A program made the position numbers and the translations under genes. The notes under the pieces were generated by a model, which was not told the DNA's origin, did not search any database, and saw only the letters and a list, made by a program, of their open reading frames with translations. From JBAXXL01 sp038206725 (GTDB lineage: Bacteria > Bacteroidota > Ignavibacteria > Kapaibacteriales > UBA2268), in NCBI GenBank assembly GCA_038206725.1, contig JBBRAO010000005.1, positions 1-64,000 on the forward strand: a DNA stretch of 64,000 nt, read 5' to 3'. Below are positions 26,930 through 37,038 of the stretch, in pieces (the stretch's first letter is position 1; each line of letters starts with the position of its first letter).

Positions 26930-26962
26930 CGTTACCAAACTCCTGCTTGGTAACGTTTTTTA
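26930..26962 (+). terminator. CTCCTGC-loop hairpin acting as terminator
   Basis: CGTTACCAA and TTGGTAACG pair perfectly around ACTCCTGC, followed by TTTTTTATT. It lies 54 nt after the NlpC/P60 gene. Confidence 0.8.
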
Positions 26963-26978
26963 TTAAATTCTTGTCTTG

Positions 26979-27001
26979 TTCCCAAGCTCCTGCTTGGTAA
27001 C
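26979..27001. repeat. CTCCTGC-loop hairpin, second tandem copy
   Basis: GTTCCCAAG and CTTGGTAAC with one mismatch around CTCCTG. It lies 23 nt after the first copy and has no T-run. Confidence 0.6.
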
Positions 27002-27007
27002 ATTAGT

Positions 27008-27256
27008 CTATATGTTTTGGAGCGTAACAAATTTGCCCACTTCGTTCCCAATTCTCGCAAAATACATACCTCGTGGCAAACTTTCTATATTGATTCGCTG
27101 ACTTGAAGTCATCGGTTGAATGGATTCAGACATAACCTTCTCGCCGAGTGTGTTGTAGATTGCGATTTCATCAACCCCAAGCTTAAGCGTGGGGTTGATG
27201 ACACTCAATTTTATCGTTATATAATCGCTTGCAGGATTAAGAGATAAACTTACCAA
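27008..27256 (-). pseudogene. Orphan T9SS sorting-domain fragment
   Basis: The minus strand encodes 82 residues that are almost only a T9SS sorting domain: LNPASDYITIKLSV, IAIYNTLGEKVMS, INIESLPRGMYFARIG. The reading opens at a TTG right after an in-frame TAG, with no signal peptide or cargo before it, so it looks like the tail of a lost cargo gene. It carries palindromic inserts at both loops, as in the full-length relatives at 234-1784 and 60208-61536. Confidence 0.75.
27168..27201. repeat. Near-perfect 34-bp palindrome inside the orphan sorting domain
   Basis: TCATCAACCCCAAGCTT followed by AAGCGTGGGGTTGATGA, with one mismatched pair. Encodes VINPTLKLGVDE on the minus strand. The relative at 61355-61388 sits at the same loop. 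Confidence 0.9.
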
Positions 27257-27341
27257 TCTCTCCTAATAACCGTTTATCGGCGTTAAAACAATACTTTTTC
27301 AAATTAATAGTCTATAAATCAATATTATTTAAGTAGAATAA

Positions 27342-30300
27342 ATGAATAAAAAATCTTTTTTCATAATATTCCTAATGATAGGAATGTTTTTTGTTAATAA
27401 ATCACATTGTGATGTAAAATACTATCATATTGATGATAGTGGATTCACATTTACTTTTTCGTATGATGAGAAATCAGTACTTCCAAGAGAATCAATAACT
27501 CTTGGTGTTCCTGATTTTAAGGGTACCAAATTCGAAATTACCGCACTTAAAATCACTGAATTCAAAGGTACGGTTCCGGAAGATTGTCAGAATTGCGCTG
27601 GAGCTGTGGAATTTATCAATTCCGGTGAACGCAATAGCGTAAATTTGGCTAATATTAATATTAACCGATTTTATAAATCTAACGGTAAAGTATATCAAGT
27701 AAACTCCATTACAATACAAGTCAACTATAAATTAACTAATACTCCAAAGATAATTGATAATTTTACACGATCATTTTATTCGGATTTGATTAATCAAGAA
27801 CATCTCCCCTACTTTTTTATTGAGCGCAGTCAGAAAACAAATAATGAATTACAGGGAAACAACTGGTTCGATAAAAACAAAAATTACATAAAACTACAAA
27901 CTTATTCCGAGGGTGTAGCCAGTTGCTCTGTAAAAAGTTTATTAGAGATTTACCCTTCGTGGGCTGGTAAACAATCTTCAAATATCGTTATGTTAAAAAA
28001 CGGGAACCAATATCCTTTTTATCTGAAAGATAACGATGGTGTTATTTCAAACGACGACAAACTATACTTTTATGGCAGGTTCCCTCACGGTGATACAACT
28101 TATTACAGTTTTTATGAAGCTAAACAAGCTTACTTTTTGTATCTATCCGATAATGAACCAGGTTTGCGATTGAGTTTATTGCAGGAGGTTCCGTCTTCGC
28201 AAGCGGAAATAAAGTCAGTATCCGTATCGAGGCATATAGAAAATCCTGTCAATTTTTCCTTCACGGAAAATTATTTGATGGATAATGAATGGAATAAGAG
28301 TTATTACGAGAATAGGATAATGCCTGATTCGAATAATGTAATGAATAAGTTTAATGAATTTTTCTTTACTCAGCCAACCGGAGAGCTAGAAGACAAAGTT
28401 AACATTAAATTGAATTGGCAAACCGAAAAAGACACCATCAAATATAGTTCGGAGAAGCGTCAATATTTAACCAATTACTTTATAAACAATAATTTATTAA
28501 ATACTTTAGACTTAACCGGACGATATTTTTCGAAAGATATAACAAGCTATAATGGTACCGAATTAATAAATGGTATGAACTCTGTATCACTCTTTTTATC
28601 TAATCGTAATGATATAAAACAAGGTACAGTACTTGTTAAAAGTATTGACATTTCAGGTAAAGAAATTCCATTGGCTCAATTTGGGAAAACTAATTTTTCA
28701 ATAGATAAACTTTCACAGAATTCAAAAATCGAAGTCCCCGGCTTCCGGTCAGAAGCCGTTGCAATTGATACATTAAATGGTACAATTTCTTTCCCATTAT
28801 CGTTCAAAGCCGATTTTCTCTCGGCGGGAAGTATTGCAAAAAAAATAAATATATTAAGCACAACCATAAACGATAAGACATTTTACAAAGATAGTACCGG
28901 TTTATTAATCAGCTATTACGATCAATCGAAAGATTCACTAAACAGCAAGTTCTTTAAAAATGACGATTATCAAATTCTAGCTTTTTTAGATAAAGCCGCT
29001 GGAAAACCAATTTCGATTGCCTGTAATATGAATAAATCATTATCCGCAAATATAATTGTTAAAATCCAAACTTTAACCGGTGCGGATATATCACAAGCTT
29101 CAGGGATTCCTTGGAGTCTCGTTTCCGCGGCAAACGATTATAAATTATCGGTAAATCCATCCATTTCGAACGTTTTTGGTACATTTACGAACAACTCAAG
29201 TAATTATAGAAAAATCGCTCTAAATCTCCCGTCCGGTAAAGCCTACTCATATTTTATGAATGATGAACTTTCAATAGAAGAGACAAAACCAGCAATTGTT
29301 AATCAGTCTCAATTAACATTCAATGACCAGCAAGCAGATGTGATTATACTATCTCACCGGAATTTTATAAATGCCGCCAAACGCTTAGCTGATCATAGAA
29401 GACAGCAAACAGGATTAACGGTAAAAGTTATCGACGTTGATGATGTTTATAACGAATTCAACGACGGACGTCAATCGCCCTACGCGATTAAAGAATTTTT
29501 GAAATACGCTAATCAAAATTGGCGTACTCCACAAACGAAATACCTCATTTTATTTGGTGATGCAAATACCGACCACCGAAGATTAATTAAAGGGACTACC
29601 GATAATAATTTCCTTCCTGTATATGGAATGCCGTATTCTGATTATTGGTACAGCACATTAACAGCGAGCGACAATGTTATAAACCTGATAGTTGGCCGCT
29701 TACCGGTTAACACTACTCAAGAGTCAGAACTTTTAGTCGATAAACTAATAAAATATGACCAAGAACCTCAAAGTCCTTGGATGAAGCGCTTTTTATTTAT
29801 AAGTGGTGGGTTGGCGGAAAATGAATTGAGCATTTTCTTAAGTTGGACCAACGGTTTTATCGGACGAATAATTTATCCACCTTTTGGTGCAGATACCAGT
29901 TTGGTTAAAAAAACCGATTTAGGTGTATCTGATACTGATGGAAGCAGGGTAATTGATGAAATCAACAAAGGTGCTATCTGGACTAACTTCATCGGTCACG
30001 GAGCTTCTGATGTGTTTGATTTAGATGGTTGGAATGTTGAATACCTCAGTAATAAAAATAAATATGGTGTCCTGACGACCCTCTCCTGCAACACAGGTAA
30101 TTTTGCGGTTCCCAATTTTCCGGTTTCAAGAAACGAAAGCTATCTAATCAGCCCACAGAGCGGTCATATAGCCGCTATTGGAGCGGCGGCTGGGAGTTTC
30201 GTTGACGCGGCAAGTTATATGCTCGAGGATATGTTCGACGCTATTACGCTACCGAAATATGATTTACGGAGGATAGGCGACATTTATAATTATGCCAAAA

Positions 30301-33056
30301 ACGAGATTAAACCGAATGCGGGCAACAATTTTAGAATAACCAAAATTTTTAATCACCTATTAGGTGATCCATTAACACGTTTACGGATTGCCGAAGATGT
30401 TGATTTATATCTTATAAAAGACGAAATGGCAATTTACCCCGAGATTGAAGGTAAAACAATACTGGAATCTAATAATTTTGTAAGATTAAAAGCCAAAGTC
30501 CACAATGCTGGTTTGTGTACAACCGACAGTATCAATATATTGATTACTCGTCGATATGAAGATAAAGTTGATACATATACAACAAAGATAGCTTCGCTTT
30601 GTTTGACTGATAGTTTTTCAATTGATATACCTATCAGAGAAATGAGTGGTAAGCATAACGTAACTATTACATTAGATCCTAATAAGTTAATCAGTGAAAC
30701 CACAATTGCTAACAATACTACAACGATTGAATTTGATGTGTTCAAAGAAGGTTTGTTACCATTGGAACCATTCCCTTATTGGAATATAAGTTCTAAAAAT
30801 CCTGTCATTCGCGTTATTAACCCAATCTCAAAAGAAAACAAATTTGAATACAGCTTCGAGATTACTGAATACGATAATGGTGTAGAAAAGCCTATTACAC
30901 AATCCAAAAAAACTGAAATAAAGATAGATGAAAATTTTATTGAGTGGGTGCCAAATACAAAATTAGTAAACAATAAAATCTATGTAATAAAAGCAAAATC
31001 AAAGGTAGAAGACACTCAAACCGAATCGGATTGGTTAACTATTCCTATTAAAACCCAGGAAATCTTAGAAAAAAACAGCGCTAGAATAGAATTCGATAAC
31101 GAATTGCATTTTAATAATTTCCTATTACAGGATTTGGCTATTGAAAACAATAAACTTTATATCAAAGATAAAGTTTATCCTTACCATTTAGTTTCATATT
31201 GCCCTCCGATGGGAGGAGCACGCCCATTTATTTATATGAATGTCGGCGGTCAAATTTATATTGTTGGACCATATTATCTAGGAATCGCTTTAGTTACTAT
31301 TCCGGTAGAAGAAAACAGTACGCAGGGTAAAATACGCTATTACGAAACTTGGGGCGATACTGATGGGGAAGATTGGTATAAAAAAGCCAAAAGTCCCGCT
31401 TTAGTAAAATTTTTAAAAGATTCGGTTCGAAACGATGAATATCTTTTTGTAGCCACTAGCGGTCAAGCTTGGAGAATTCCAACATTTATGGATAAGGATC
31501 AAAATGTACCTAAAGACGCACCTGAACGAATTGGCGGTTTGGATTCATTAAAGTTCTATTTAAACAACTATGGCTCTAAGTTAATTGATTCAGTAAATGG
31601 ACCGGAGATTAATTATAGATGGGATGGATGGAGATATTCATTTGATATGTTTGGCAGAAAAGGACTTATGCCGGGTGAGGCTCACGAGATGATTGACAGT
31701 ACACTTGATTCTATCAATTTGAACGGTTTTTATACAAGATTTCTCAAAAGCGGCAAGTTCTCAACACCAAAATATGGTCCCGCAAAAGCTTGGAATTCAT
31801 TCGAAATTTCCGGATTTGCTAACTTCGCTTTAACAAAATTGGTATTCGATGTTTTTGGTTATAATAACGAAGGGACAAAGGTACTTTTACAAACAGATAC
31901 CAACACTACATCTATCGATCTATCAGAAGTTTCTGCAAAAAAGTACCCTTATATTTCTTTGGATGGTTATCTAATTAGAGAATCATTCGATTTAGAAACA
32001 TCGAAACCTACAAACAGGATGCATATAGATACAATCACTTGCAATTTTGTACCTGTACCCGAAATTGCTATCAAAGAGTCCTCTTTAACATTAAATCAAA
32101 ATGAATTCTTGAGAGGTGAAAAGCTGAAATTGCAATTCAGTGTTCAAAATATTTCACTCCGTTCCGATGCATCAGAAAATCAAGTATATATCCGATTTGG
32201 TAAGGAAGCGATATTGGATTCAATTATCAAATTAGACCAATTTGCCACTGATGAGATTAAGAACTTTACTTATGAAACATACACCGATAACTTCAATGGT
32301 ATTAATAAAATAGATATCATTTCTAACTTCGATAAAATAACCAATGAGAGCTACTATTTCAATAATAACGCAAGTACAAGTTTCAAAATTAATGTTGATA
32401 CGATAGATCCTGAAATAGAATTGTTAGTAGATGGTGTGCACGTTGCTGAAGGTGATTTTGTGACAGAGCAACCAGCAATAGATATCTCAATTAGCGATAA
32501 TTCTCCATTGGCGATTAGCGATTCTTCGAAAATCAATATTTTTATCAACGGGGTTCATCAACCCGATCCGACAACAGTTAAATATAAATTCACATCCTAT
32601 GGTAGAGATAATCGTTTGAAAGCGAAAATTGAGCTAATTCCCCCAAAATTAGTATATGGCGATAATGCGCTATTGGGTGCAAATACAATCAGAATAATTG
32701 CGGAAGATCCTAACGGCAATATTTCTAACCTATTTGTACGCTTGAATGTTTCTCTCAATTTATTTGTAACTGATGCAATAAATTATCCTAACCCTGTTTC
32801 AGAATCTACCACCTTTTCTTTCAACATTAAAACTCCTTATAACCAAGGACAAAGTAGAATAGAAATTTATAACGTAATGGGCAGGCAAATCAAAACGCTT
32901 TATAAACCTATCATCATCGGAAAAAATACACTTCAATGGGATTGCCGTGATAATGATGGCAAAATAATTCCTCAGGGTGCATATTTTTATAAAATCTATT
33001 TAGATAGCGAACTTTGGGCAGAACCGGCGGAAGGGAAATTCTTATTTATAAGATAA
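27342..33056 (+). CDS. Giant C25 (gingipain/PorU-type) cysteine peptidase with C-terminal sorting domain
   Basis: A 1904-aa exported protein with signal peptide (MNKKSFFIIFLMIGMFFVNK). A peptidase C25 domain occupies about 660-1015: YLILFGDANTDHR, the catalytic His886 in FIGHGASD and the catalytic Cys916 in TLSCNTGNFA, 30 residues apart as expected for gingipains. CARDB-like beta domains follow (about 1040-1140 and later), and the last 85 residues are sorting-domain or FlgD-like (NYPNPVSESTTFSF, IYNVMGRQIKTLY, GAYFYKIYL). PorU, the T9SS sortase that removes sorting domains, is a C25 member, so this is a sortase candidate, but it is much longer than typical PorU. A secreted protease is the alternative. 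It ends at a strong bidirectional terminator. Confidence 0.85.
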   Translation: MNKKSFFIIFLMIGMFFVNKSHCDVKYYHIDDSGFTFTFSYDEKSVLPRESITLGVPDFKGTKFEITALKITEFKGTVPEDCQNCAGAVEFINSGERNSVNLANININRFYKSNGKVYQVNSITIQVNYKLTNTPKIIDNFTRSFYSDLINQEHLPYFFIERSQKTNNELQGNNWFDKNKNYIKLQTYSEGVASCSVKSLLEIYPSWAGKQSSNIVMLKNGNQYPFYLKDNDGVISNDDKLYFYGRFPHGDTTYYSFYEAKQAYFLYLSDNEPGLRLSLLQEVPSSQAEIKSVSVSRHIENPVNFSFTENYLMDNEWNKSYYENRIMPDSNNVMNKFNEFFFTQPTGELEDKVNIKLNWQTEKDTIKYSSEKRQYLTNYFINNNLLNTLDLTGRYFSKDITSYNGTELINGMNSVSLFLSNRNDIKQGTVLVKSIDISGKEIPLAQFGKTNFSIDKLSQNSKIEVPGFRSEAVAIDTLNGTISFPLSFKADFLSAGSIAKKINILSTTINDKTFYKDSTGLLISYYDQSKDSLNSKFFKNDDYQILAFLDKAAGKPISIACNMNKSLSANIIVKIQTLTGADISQASGIPWSLVSAANDYKLSVNPSISNVFGTFTNNSSNYRKIALNLPSGKAYSYFMNDELSIEETKPAIVNQSQLTFNDQQADVIILSHRNFINAAKRLADHRRQQTGLTVKVIDVDDVYNEFNDGRQSPYAIKEFLKYANQNWRTPQTKYLILFGDANTDHRRLIKGTTDNNFLPVYGMPYSDYWYSTLTASDNVINLIVGRLPVNTTQESELLVDKLIKYDQEPQSPWMKRFLFISGGLAENELSIFLSWTNGFIGRIIYPPFGADTSLVKKTDLGVSDTDGSRVIDEINKGAIWTNFIGHGASDVFDLDGWNVEYLSNKNKYGVLTTLSCNTGNFAVPNFPVSRNESYLISPQSGHIAAIGAAAGSFVDAASYMLEDMFDAITLPKYDLRRIGDIYNYAKNEIKPNAGNNFRITKIFNHLLGDPLTRLRIAEDVDLYLIKDEMAIYPEIEGKTILESNNFVRLKAKVHNAGLCTTDSINILITRRYEDKVDTYTTKIASLCLTDSFSIDIPIREMSGKHNVTITLDPNKLISETTIANNTTTIEFDVFKEGLLPLEPFPYWNISSKNPVIRVINPISKENKFEYSFEITEYDNGVEKPITQSKKTEIKIDENFIEWVPNTKLVNNKIYVIKAKSKVEDTQTESDWLTIPIKTQEILEKNSARIEFDNELHFNNFLLQDLAIENNKLYIKDKVYPYHLVSYCPPMGGARPFIYMNVGGQIYIVGPYYLGIALVTIPVEENSTQGKIRYYETWGDTDGEDWYKKAKSPALVKFLKDSVRNDEYLFVATSGQAWRIPTFMDKDQNVPKDAPERIGGLDSLKFYLNNYGSKLIDSVNGPEINYRWDGWRYSFDMFGRKGLMPGEAHEMIDSTLDSINLNGFYTRFLKSGKFSTPKYGPAKAWNSFEISGFANFALTKLVFDVFGYNNEGTKVLLQTDTNTTSIDLSEVSAKKYPYISLDGYLIRESFDLETSKPTNRMHIDTITCNFVPVPEIAIKESSLTLNQNEFLRGEKLKLQFSVQNISLRSDASENQVYIRFGKEAILDSIIKLDQFATDEIKNFTYETYTDNFNGINKIDIISNFDKITNESYYFNNNASTSFKINVDTIDPEIELLVDGVHVAEGDFVTEQPAIDISISDNSPLAISDSSKINIFINGVHQPDPTTVKYKFTSYGRDNRLKAKIELIPPKLVYGDNALLGANTIRIIAEDPNGNISNLFVRLNVSLNLFVTDAINYPNPVSESTTFSFNIKTPYNQGQSRIEIYNVMGRQIKTLYKPIIIGKNTLQWDCRDNDGKIIPQGAYFYKIYLDSELWAEPAEGKFLFIR

Positions 33057-33071
33057 AAGGGCTGAATAATT

Positions 33072-33110
33072 AAAAAAAATCCGAGATTAATCAATCTCGG
33101 ATTTTTTTTT
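33072..33110. terminator. Bidirectional intrinsic terminator
   Basis: AAAAAAAATCCGAGATT, a 4-nt loop, then AATCTCGGATTTTTTTTT. A-run and T-run flank an AT/GC stem, so it works for both the C25 gene and the convergent HRDC gene. Confidence 0.93.
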
Positions 33111-33137
33111 AATATCTACTCACAGGATATTTTCCGA

Positions 33138-33704
33138 TTAACATTCTTTGATAATGAATAAAGCTACACCGGAAGCTATCTTGATTTGATTGTCATTCAT
33201 TTTTGTTTTTGTTTCGGTTTTAATTCGATTTACACTTGCATCAGGATGAACTCTTAAAAATTCAATCATTTTATTAAGTTCTTTTGATTCGAAATATAAA
33301 TCATTTTTTATAGGAGCACCTACCATAGCTGCTTCTTTTATATAGTTTGCTACTAATGTTGAGTTTACAAACATCTTTTTCGCAATTTCTTCGATTGTTA
33401 AGCCTCTTTGAACGAAACGATAAACGTCCTTTGCTACTTTTGTTAACTTAGCGGGATTGAAATCATTGGCAATATGTTTTTTAATTTCTTCCAAGAATAA
33501 CTTACCGTATTTTTCAACAAATAATTGGCTTACACCGGCTACATCAAGCAATGTGCTTTCAGTAATCGGTTTAGCGTCGGCAATTTTCCGTAATACAGTA
33601 TCACTTATAACTCCGCGAGGAACAACCCCTGCGTATTCTGCTATCTCGTTACGATATTTCATTAATTGATTGAATAGTCTATCTTCAGATGGTTTAAGAG
33701 CCAT
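33138..33704 (-). CDS. HRDC-domain protein, separate cistron downstream of recQ
   Basis: The ATG at 33704 is chosen because GGAAGG lies 4 nt upstream; a TTG at 33740 would overlap recQ. Residues 1-75 of the 188 aa form an HRDC domain (LFNQLMKYRNEIAEYAGVVP, SDTVLRKIADAKP, LLDVAGVS), a nucleic-acid-binding unit usually fused to the RecQ C-terminus. The rest looks like a helix-turn-helix segment (LTIEEIAKKMFVNSTLVANY), also common in RecQ tails. With recQ ending 10 nt upstream, the two probably form a two-chain RecQ. Confidence 0.8.
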   Translation of the reverse strand: MALKPSEDRLFNQLMKYRNEIAEYAGVVPRGVISDTVLRKIADAKPITESTLLDVAGVSQLFVEKYGKLFLEEIKKHIANDFNPAKLTKVAKDVYRFVQRGLTIEEIAKKMFVNSTLVANYIKEAAMVGAPIKNDLYFESKELNKMIEFLRVHPDASVNRIKTETKTKMNDNQIKIASGVALFIIKEC

Positions 33705-33714
33705 ATACCTTCCG

Positions 33715-35721
33715 TTATATATTGATTGATAATTTTCCAAATTCTGTAATATAAATTGGTTTACTGAAACGATTTTCCGAATTCAGCATTCTTTTCCTAA
33801 ATAAATCGGTCAAGCCCTGACGGACTTTATTGGCTGAGAACTTGCCAACCGATCCATAATATTTTGTCATATAAAGCTTTAATGCCATAACAGTATCATT
33901 CCTTTTACCCTGCATTAAATCTATTATATCCTGCCATACTAATTTGTTCTCATATTCATTTACGATGTTTTTTATTATACTTTCGATTCTTCTTTGTGAT
34001 TTTACTTCATATAAATAATCGTCACTGGATAAACAATTTGAACAATGTCCGCAATTTTCTTCGTACTCATCATCGGCAAAATAGTCCAATATGTAATTTC
34101 GCTTACATTGATCGGTTTCAGCAAAATCTATAACCTTTAGTAATTTTTTATAAGATTTTACTCTTTGTTTCTTTAAACTTTCTGCCAAACTGAAGAAATT
34201 CTCTTTTGTAGCATTTTCAAAGTTTAATTTGAATGAAAAACTTTCCGAATCATTGTTTGTATATTCTATTATGTCGCTTAAGTATAAATTCCTCAGCTCG
34301 GCAAGTAGTTCTTCATAATCAATGTTAAAATCATAAAGTACTTTCTTGACGTTTAAATCAACGAAATTTCTAAAAGATTCTTTGCTCGAACATTTCAAAA
34401 TTGCTTCTAAAATATTCATCCGTCTTTCGCTTATATTTGCAAAATAATCCTTCATCCTTTCCGGATCAACAAGAATTTTGATTTGAATCCCTACTACATT
34501 TGGAGTCTTTTTGATAATATTATTATTTTCAAAAACCTCTAAAACTTTTCCTGCTACAAAGCTGTTAAGACCGGTTGCATTAACCATATCATAAACCAAA
34601 TTGCTTGAACCTGCTGTATCGGATTTTGAAAACAGATTTACCAGGTATTTTCCTGCTTTCATAATAGTATCAATATCCGGTGCCGAAGCTTCGCAAAAGA
34701 AAAACTGCAAATTCAAATCTAAATTATTATAGAGCATAACACAATCCGAAGGTTTTCCGTCCCTTCCGGAGCGTCCTGCTTCTTGGTAATATGCTTCAAT
34801 TGTGTTAGGAATGTCGTAATGTATGATTTTTCGAACATCCGATTTGTCGATCCCCATTCCAAAAGCGTTTGTGGCAACAATTATTTTTGCCCTACCCGTA
34901 ATAAAGCGATCTTGGATGCTTTTACGCAAGGAATTGTTCAATCCGCCATTATAATACTCTGCGGAAATGCCGTTCTTTTTCAGAAGCTCAGCGGCTTCTT
35001 GTGTGCGTTTTCTTGACCCGCAATATACTATTGTCGAACCTTCGTCCTCATATTGGCAAAGTTCAACAAGTCTTCTATTTTTATCTTCTGTGTGTTCTAC
35101 TTTATAACTTAGGTTTGGCCTATCAAACCCGCGTGCATATAATTTCGGATTGACAAGTTTTAAAAATGATTGAATATCTTGAACTACTTCTTTCGTGGCA
35201 GTAGCTGTCAAAGCTATAACAGGCTTTTTACCGATATGCTCAAAAAGATCGGGAATCCTTAGATAGGCAGGTCGGAAATCGTGTCCCCATTCTGAAATAC
35301 AATGTGCTTCGTCCACAGCTATAAAAGCAATCGATATTGACTGTAATCCGTTTAAAAACCTTTTATTTTCTAGTCTTTCAGGTGCTACATAAAGAAGTTT
35401 ATATTTTCCTTGGGAGGCATTGTTTAATATTCCGTCAATTTCTTCGTTACTTAATGTACTATTAATCAGTGCCGCTGTAATTCCTTTTTCCAAAAGAGAA
35501 TCTACTTGATCCTTCATTAGTGCGATTAGCGGAGAAATTACAATTACAGTGCCATCAATCATAATGGCAGGTAATTGGTAACATAGTGATTTTCCGCCAC
35601 CTGTAGGCATCAATACAACTGTATCTTTCCCATTTAGTATTGATTCAACGATTTCTTGTTGTCCAAGCCTAAAGGAATCGTAACCAAAATAGTTTTTTAA
35701 CGTTGTATTTAAATTGTTCAA
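33715..35721 (-). CDS. recQ: ATP-dependent DNA helicase RecQ (without HRDC)
   Basis: A 668-aa superfamily 2 helicase, 3'-5', for recombination and fork repair. Motif I is MPTGGGKSLCYQLP, the DEAH box is AVDEAHCISEWGHD, and motif VI is QEAGRSGRDGKPSDC. A Zn-binding subdomain (CKRNYILDYF, CGHCSNC) and an RQC winged-helix region (about 570-668) follow. The HRDC domain is on the next gene. It is divergent from the epimerase gene across a 327-nt gap. Confidence 0.95.
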   Translation of the reverse strand: MNNLNTTLKNYFGYDSFRLGQQEIVESILNGKDTVVLMPTGGGKSLCYQLPAIMIDGTVIVISPLIALMKDQVDSLLEKGITAALINSTLSNEEIDGILNNASQGKYKLLYVAPERLENKRFLNGLQSISIAFIAVDEAHCISEWGHDFRPAYLRIPDLFEHIGKKPVIALTATATKEVVQDIQSFLKLVNPKLYARGFDRPNLSYKVEHTEDKNRRLVELCQYEDEGSTIVYCGSRKRTQEAAELLKKNGISAEYYNGGLNNSLRKSIQDRFITGRAKIIVATNAFGMGIDKSDVRKIIHYDIPNTIEAYYQEAGRSGRDGKPSDCVMLYNNLDLNLQFFFCEASAPDIDTIMKAGKYLVNLFSKSDTAGSSNLVYDMVNATGLNSFVAGKVLEVFENNNIIKKTPNVVGIQIKILVDPERMKDYFANISERRMNILEAILKCSSKESFRNFVDLNVKKVLYDFNIDYEELLAELRNLYLSDIIEYTNNDSESFSFKLNFENATKENFFSLAESLKKQRVKSYKKLLKVIDFAETDQCKRNYILDYFADDEYEENCGHCSNCLSSDDYLYEVKSQRRIESIIKNIVNEYENKLVWQDIIDLMQGKRNDTVMALKLYMTKYYGSVGKFSANKVRQGLTDLFRKRMLNSENRFSKPIYITEFGKLSINI

Positions 35722-36048
35722 GAAAACCTTTTTCGTAAAATTGTCAAATAATAAAGTACAAAAATACGATTATTTCACGTACTATTAATACATTTTGTGT
35801 AAAATTTAATTTAATATGATATTTTTTAATGAATAATTTGGTTTTCTCACCAATGACTATTAATTTAGAAATTTATATTATGGCGAATTTTAATTGGCAA
35901 AACAAAATAGTTCTCACACTATAATTGGGATTATTTCGCCATTATATGAATTTGCTCTGCTGTTGCGCAGTTAATTTATGGGATTATGCAGAATCACATT
36001 AATTAAAAAATGTCTTAAACAGCTTAATTCTCTTTTATAGGAAAGTTT
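35722..36048. other. Divergent intergenic region, recQ / epimerase
   Basis: 327 nt, strongly AT-rich, with no ORF I would defend and no strong hairpin. It should hold both promoters. AGGAAAG sits 5 nt before the epimerase ATG and is a good ribosome site. Confidence 0.5.
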
Positions 36049-37038
36049 ATGAATGTTTTAATTACCGGAGCAACCGGATTTATAGGAAGTTTAACGGCTG
36101 ATATTTTAGCTGCTCACGGACATAATATCCGTTGTAATATAAGAAAATCAAGTAATCTTAGATGGTTAAAAGATAAAAAATATGAGTTGGTTAATGTTGA
36201 TTTTCAAGATTTGGAGTCAATCAGATTAGCTGTTCAAGATATTGATGTAATATATCATATCGCCGGAGCCACTTTTGCTCGTGACGAAGCTGAGTTTATG
36301 CGTAGTAATAGAGACGCGACAAAAAATCTTTTGGAAGTTACTTACAAAGAATGCCCTAACCTAAAGCGATTTCTTTTTGTCAGTAGTCAAACGGTTGCCG
36401 GTCCCTCTTCATCACTCGATAAGCCCGTAACAGAAGACATGAAGCCAAATCCTCTGACTGCTTATGCCCGTTCCAAAAAAGCCGCAGAAGATGAAGTCTT
36501 AAAGTTTAATGATAAAATGCCGATAACAATTGTACGCTCCCCCGCCGTTTATGGACCGCGAGATACCGCAATTTTGGATATGTATAAAATTGTGCAAAAA
36601 GGAATTGGACCGCTGATTGGAATGAAACCTAAATTCATAAGTCTAATACACGGTGAAGATTTGGCTAGAGGAATAATAATGGCGGCGGAATCACCAAATA
36701 CCTTAGGCGAAATCTATTATGTTACGTCAAGCTCATTTTATTCTTGGGATACATTGATGGACACAATGAAGTGGTCATTAGGAAAATCTTTTTTACTTAA
36801 AATAAAAATCCCGCATAGTATTGTCGTTTCGGTAGCCTCTACATCGGAATTTATTTCAAGATTCAAAAAAAATCCTTATATATTTAATCGCGATAAAGGG
36901 TGCGACTTTGTTCAAAATTATTGGATTTGCTCAAATGAAAAAGCATTGAAAGATTTTGGTTTTATTCAGGAAATAACTCTTCGCGATGGGATGAAACAAA
37001 CTGCGGAATGGTATAAAAAACAGGGTTGGCTTAAATGA
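36049..37038 (+). CDS. NAD-dependent epimerase/dehydratase (extended SDR)
   Basis: A 329-aa extended short-chain dehydrogenase. NVLITGATGFIGSL is the Rossmann GxxGxxG motif, and YARSKKAAE carries the YxxxK catalytic pair after SSQTVAGPS. The family acts on nucleotide sugars or other small substrates; none can be assigned here. The last four bases overlap the start of the acylase gene (ATGA), so the two are coupled. Confidence 0.85.
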   Translation: MNVLITGATGFIGSLTADILAAHGHNIRCNIRKSSNLRWLKDKKYELVNVDFQDLESIRLAVQDIDVIYHIAGATFARDEAEFMRSNRDATKNLLEVTYKECPNLKRFLFVSSQTVAGPSSSLDKPVTEDMKPNPLTAYARSKKAAEDEVLKFNDKMPITIVRSPAVYGPRDTAILDMYKIVQKGIGPLIGMKPKFISLIHGEDLARGIIMAAESPNTLGEIYYVTSSSFYSWDTLMDTMKWSLGKSFLLKIKIPHSIVVSVASTSEFISRFKKNPYIFNRDKGCDFVQNYWICSNEKALKDFGFIQEITLRDGMKQTAEWYKKQGWLK

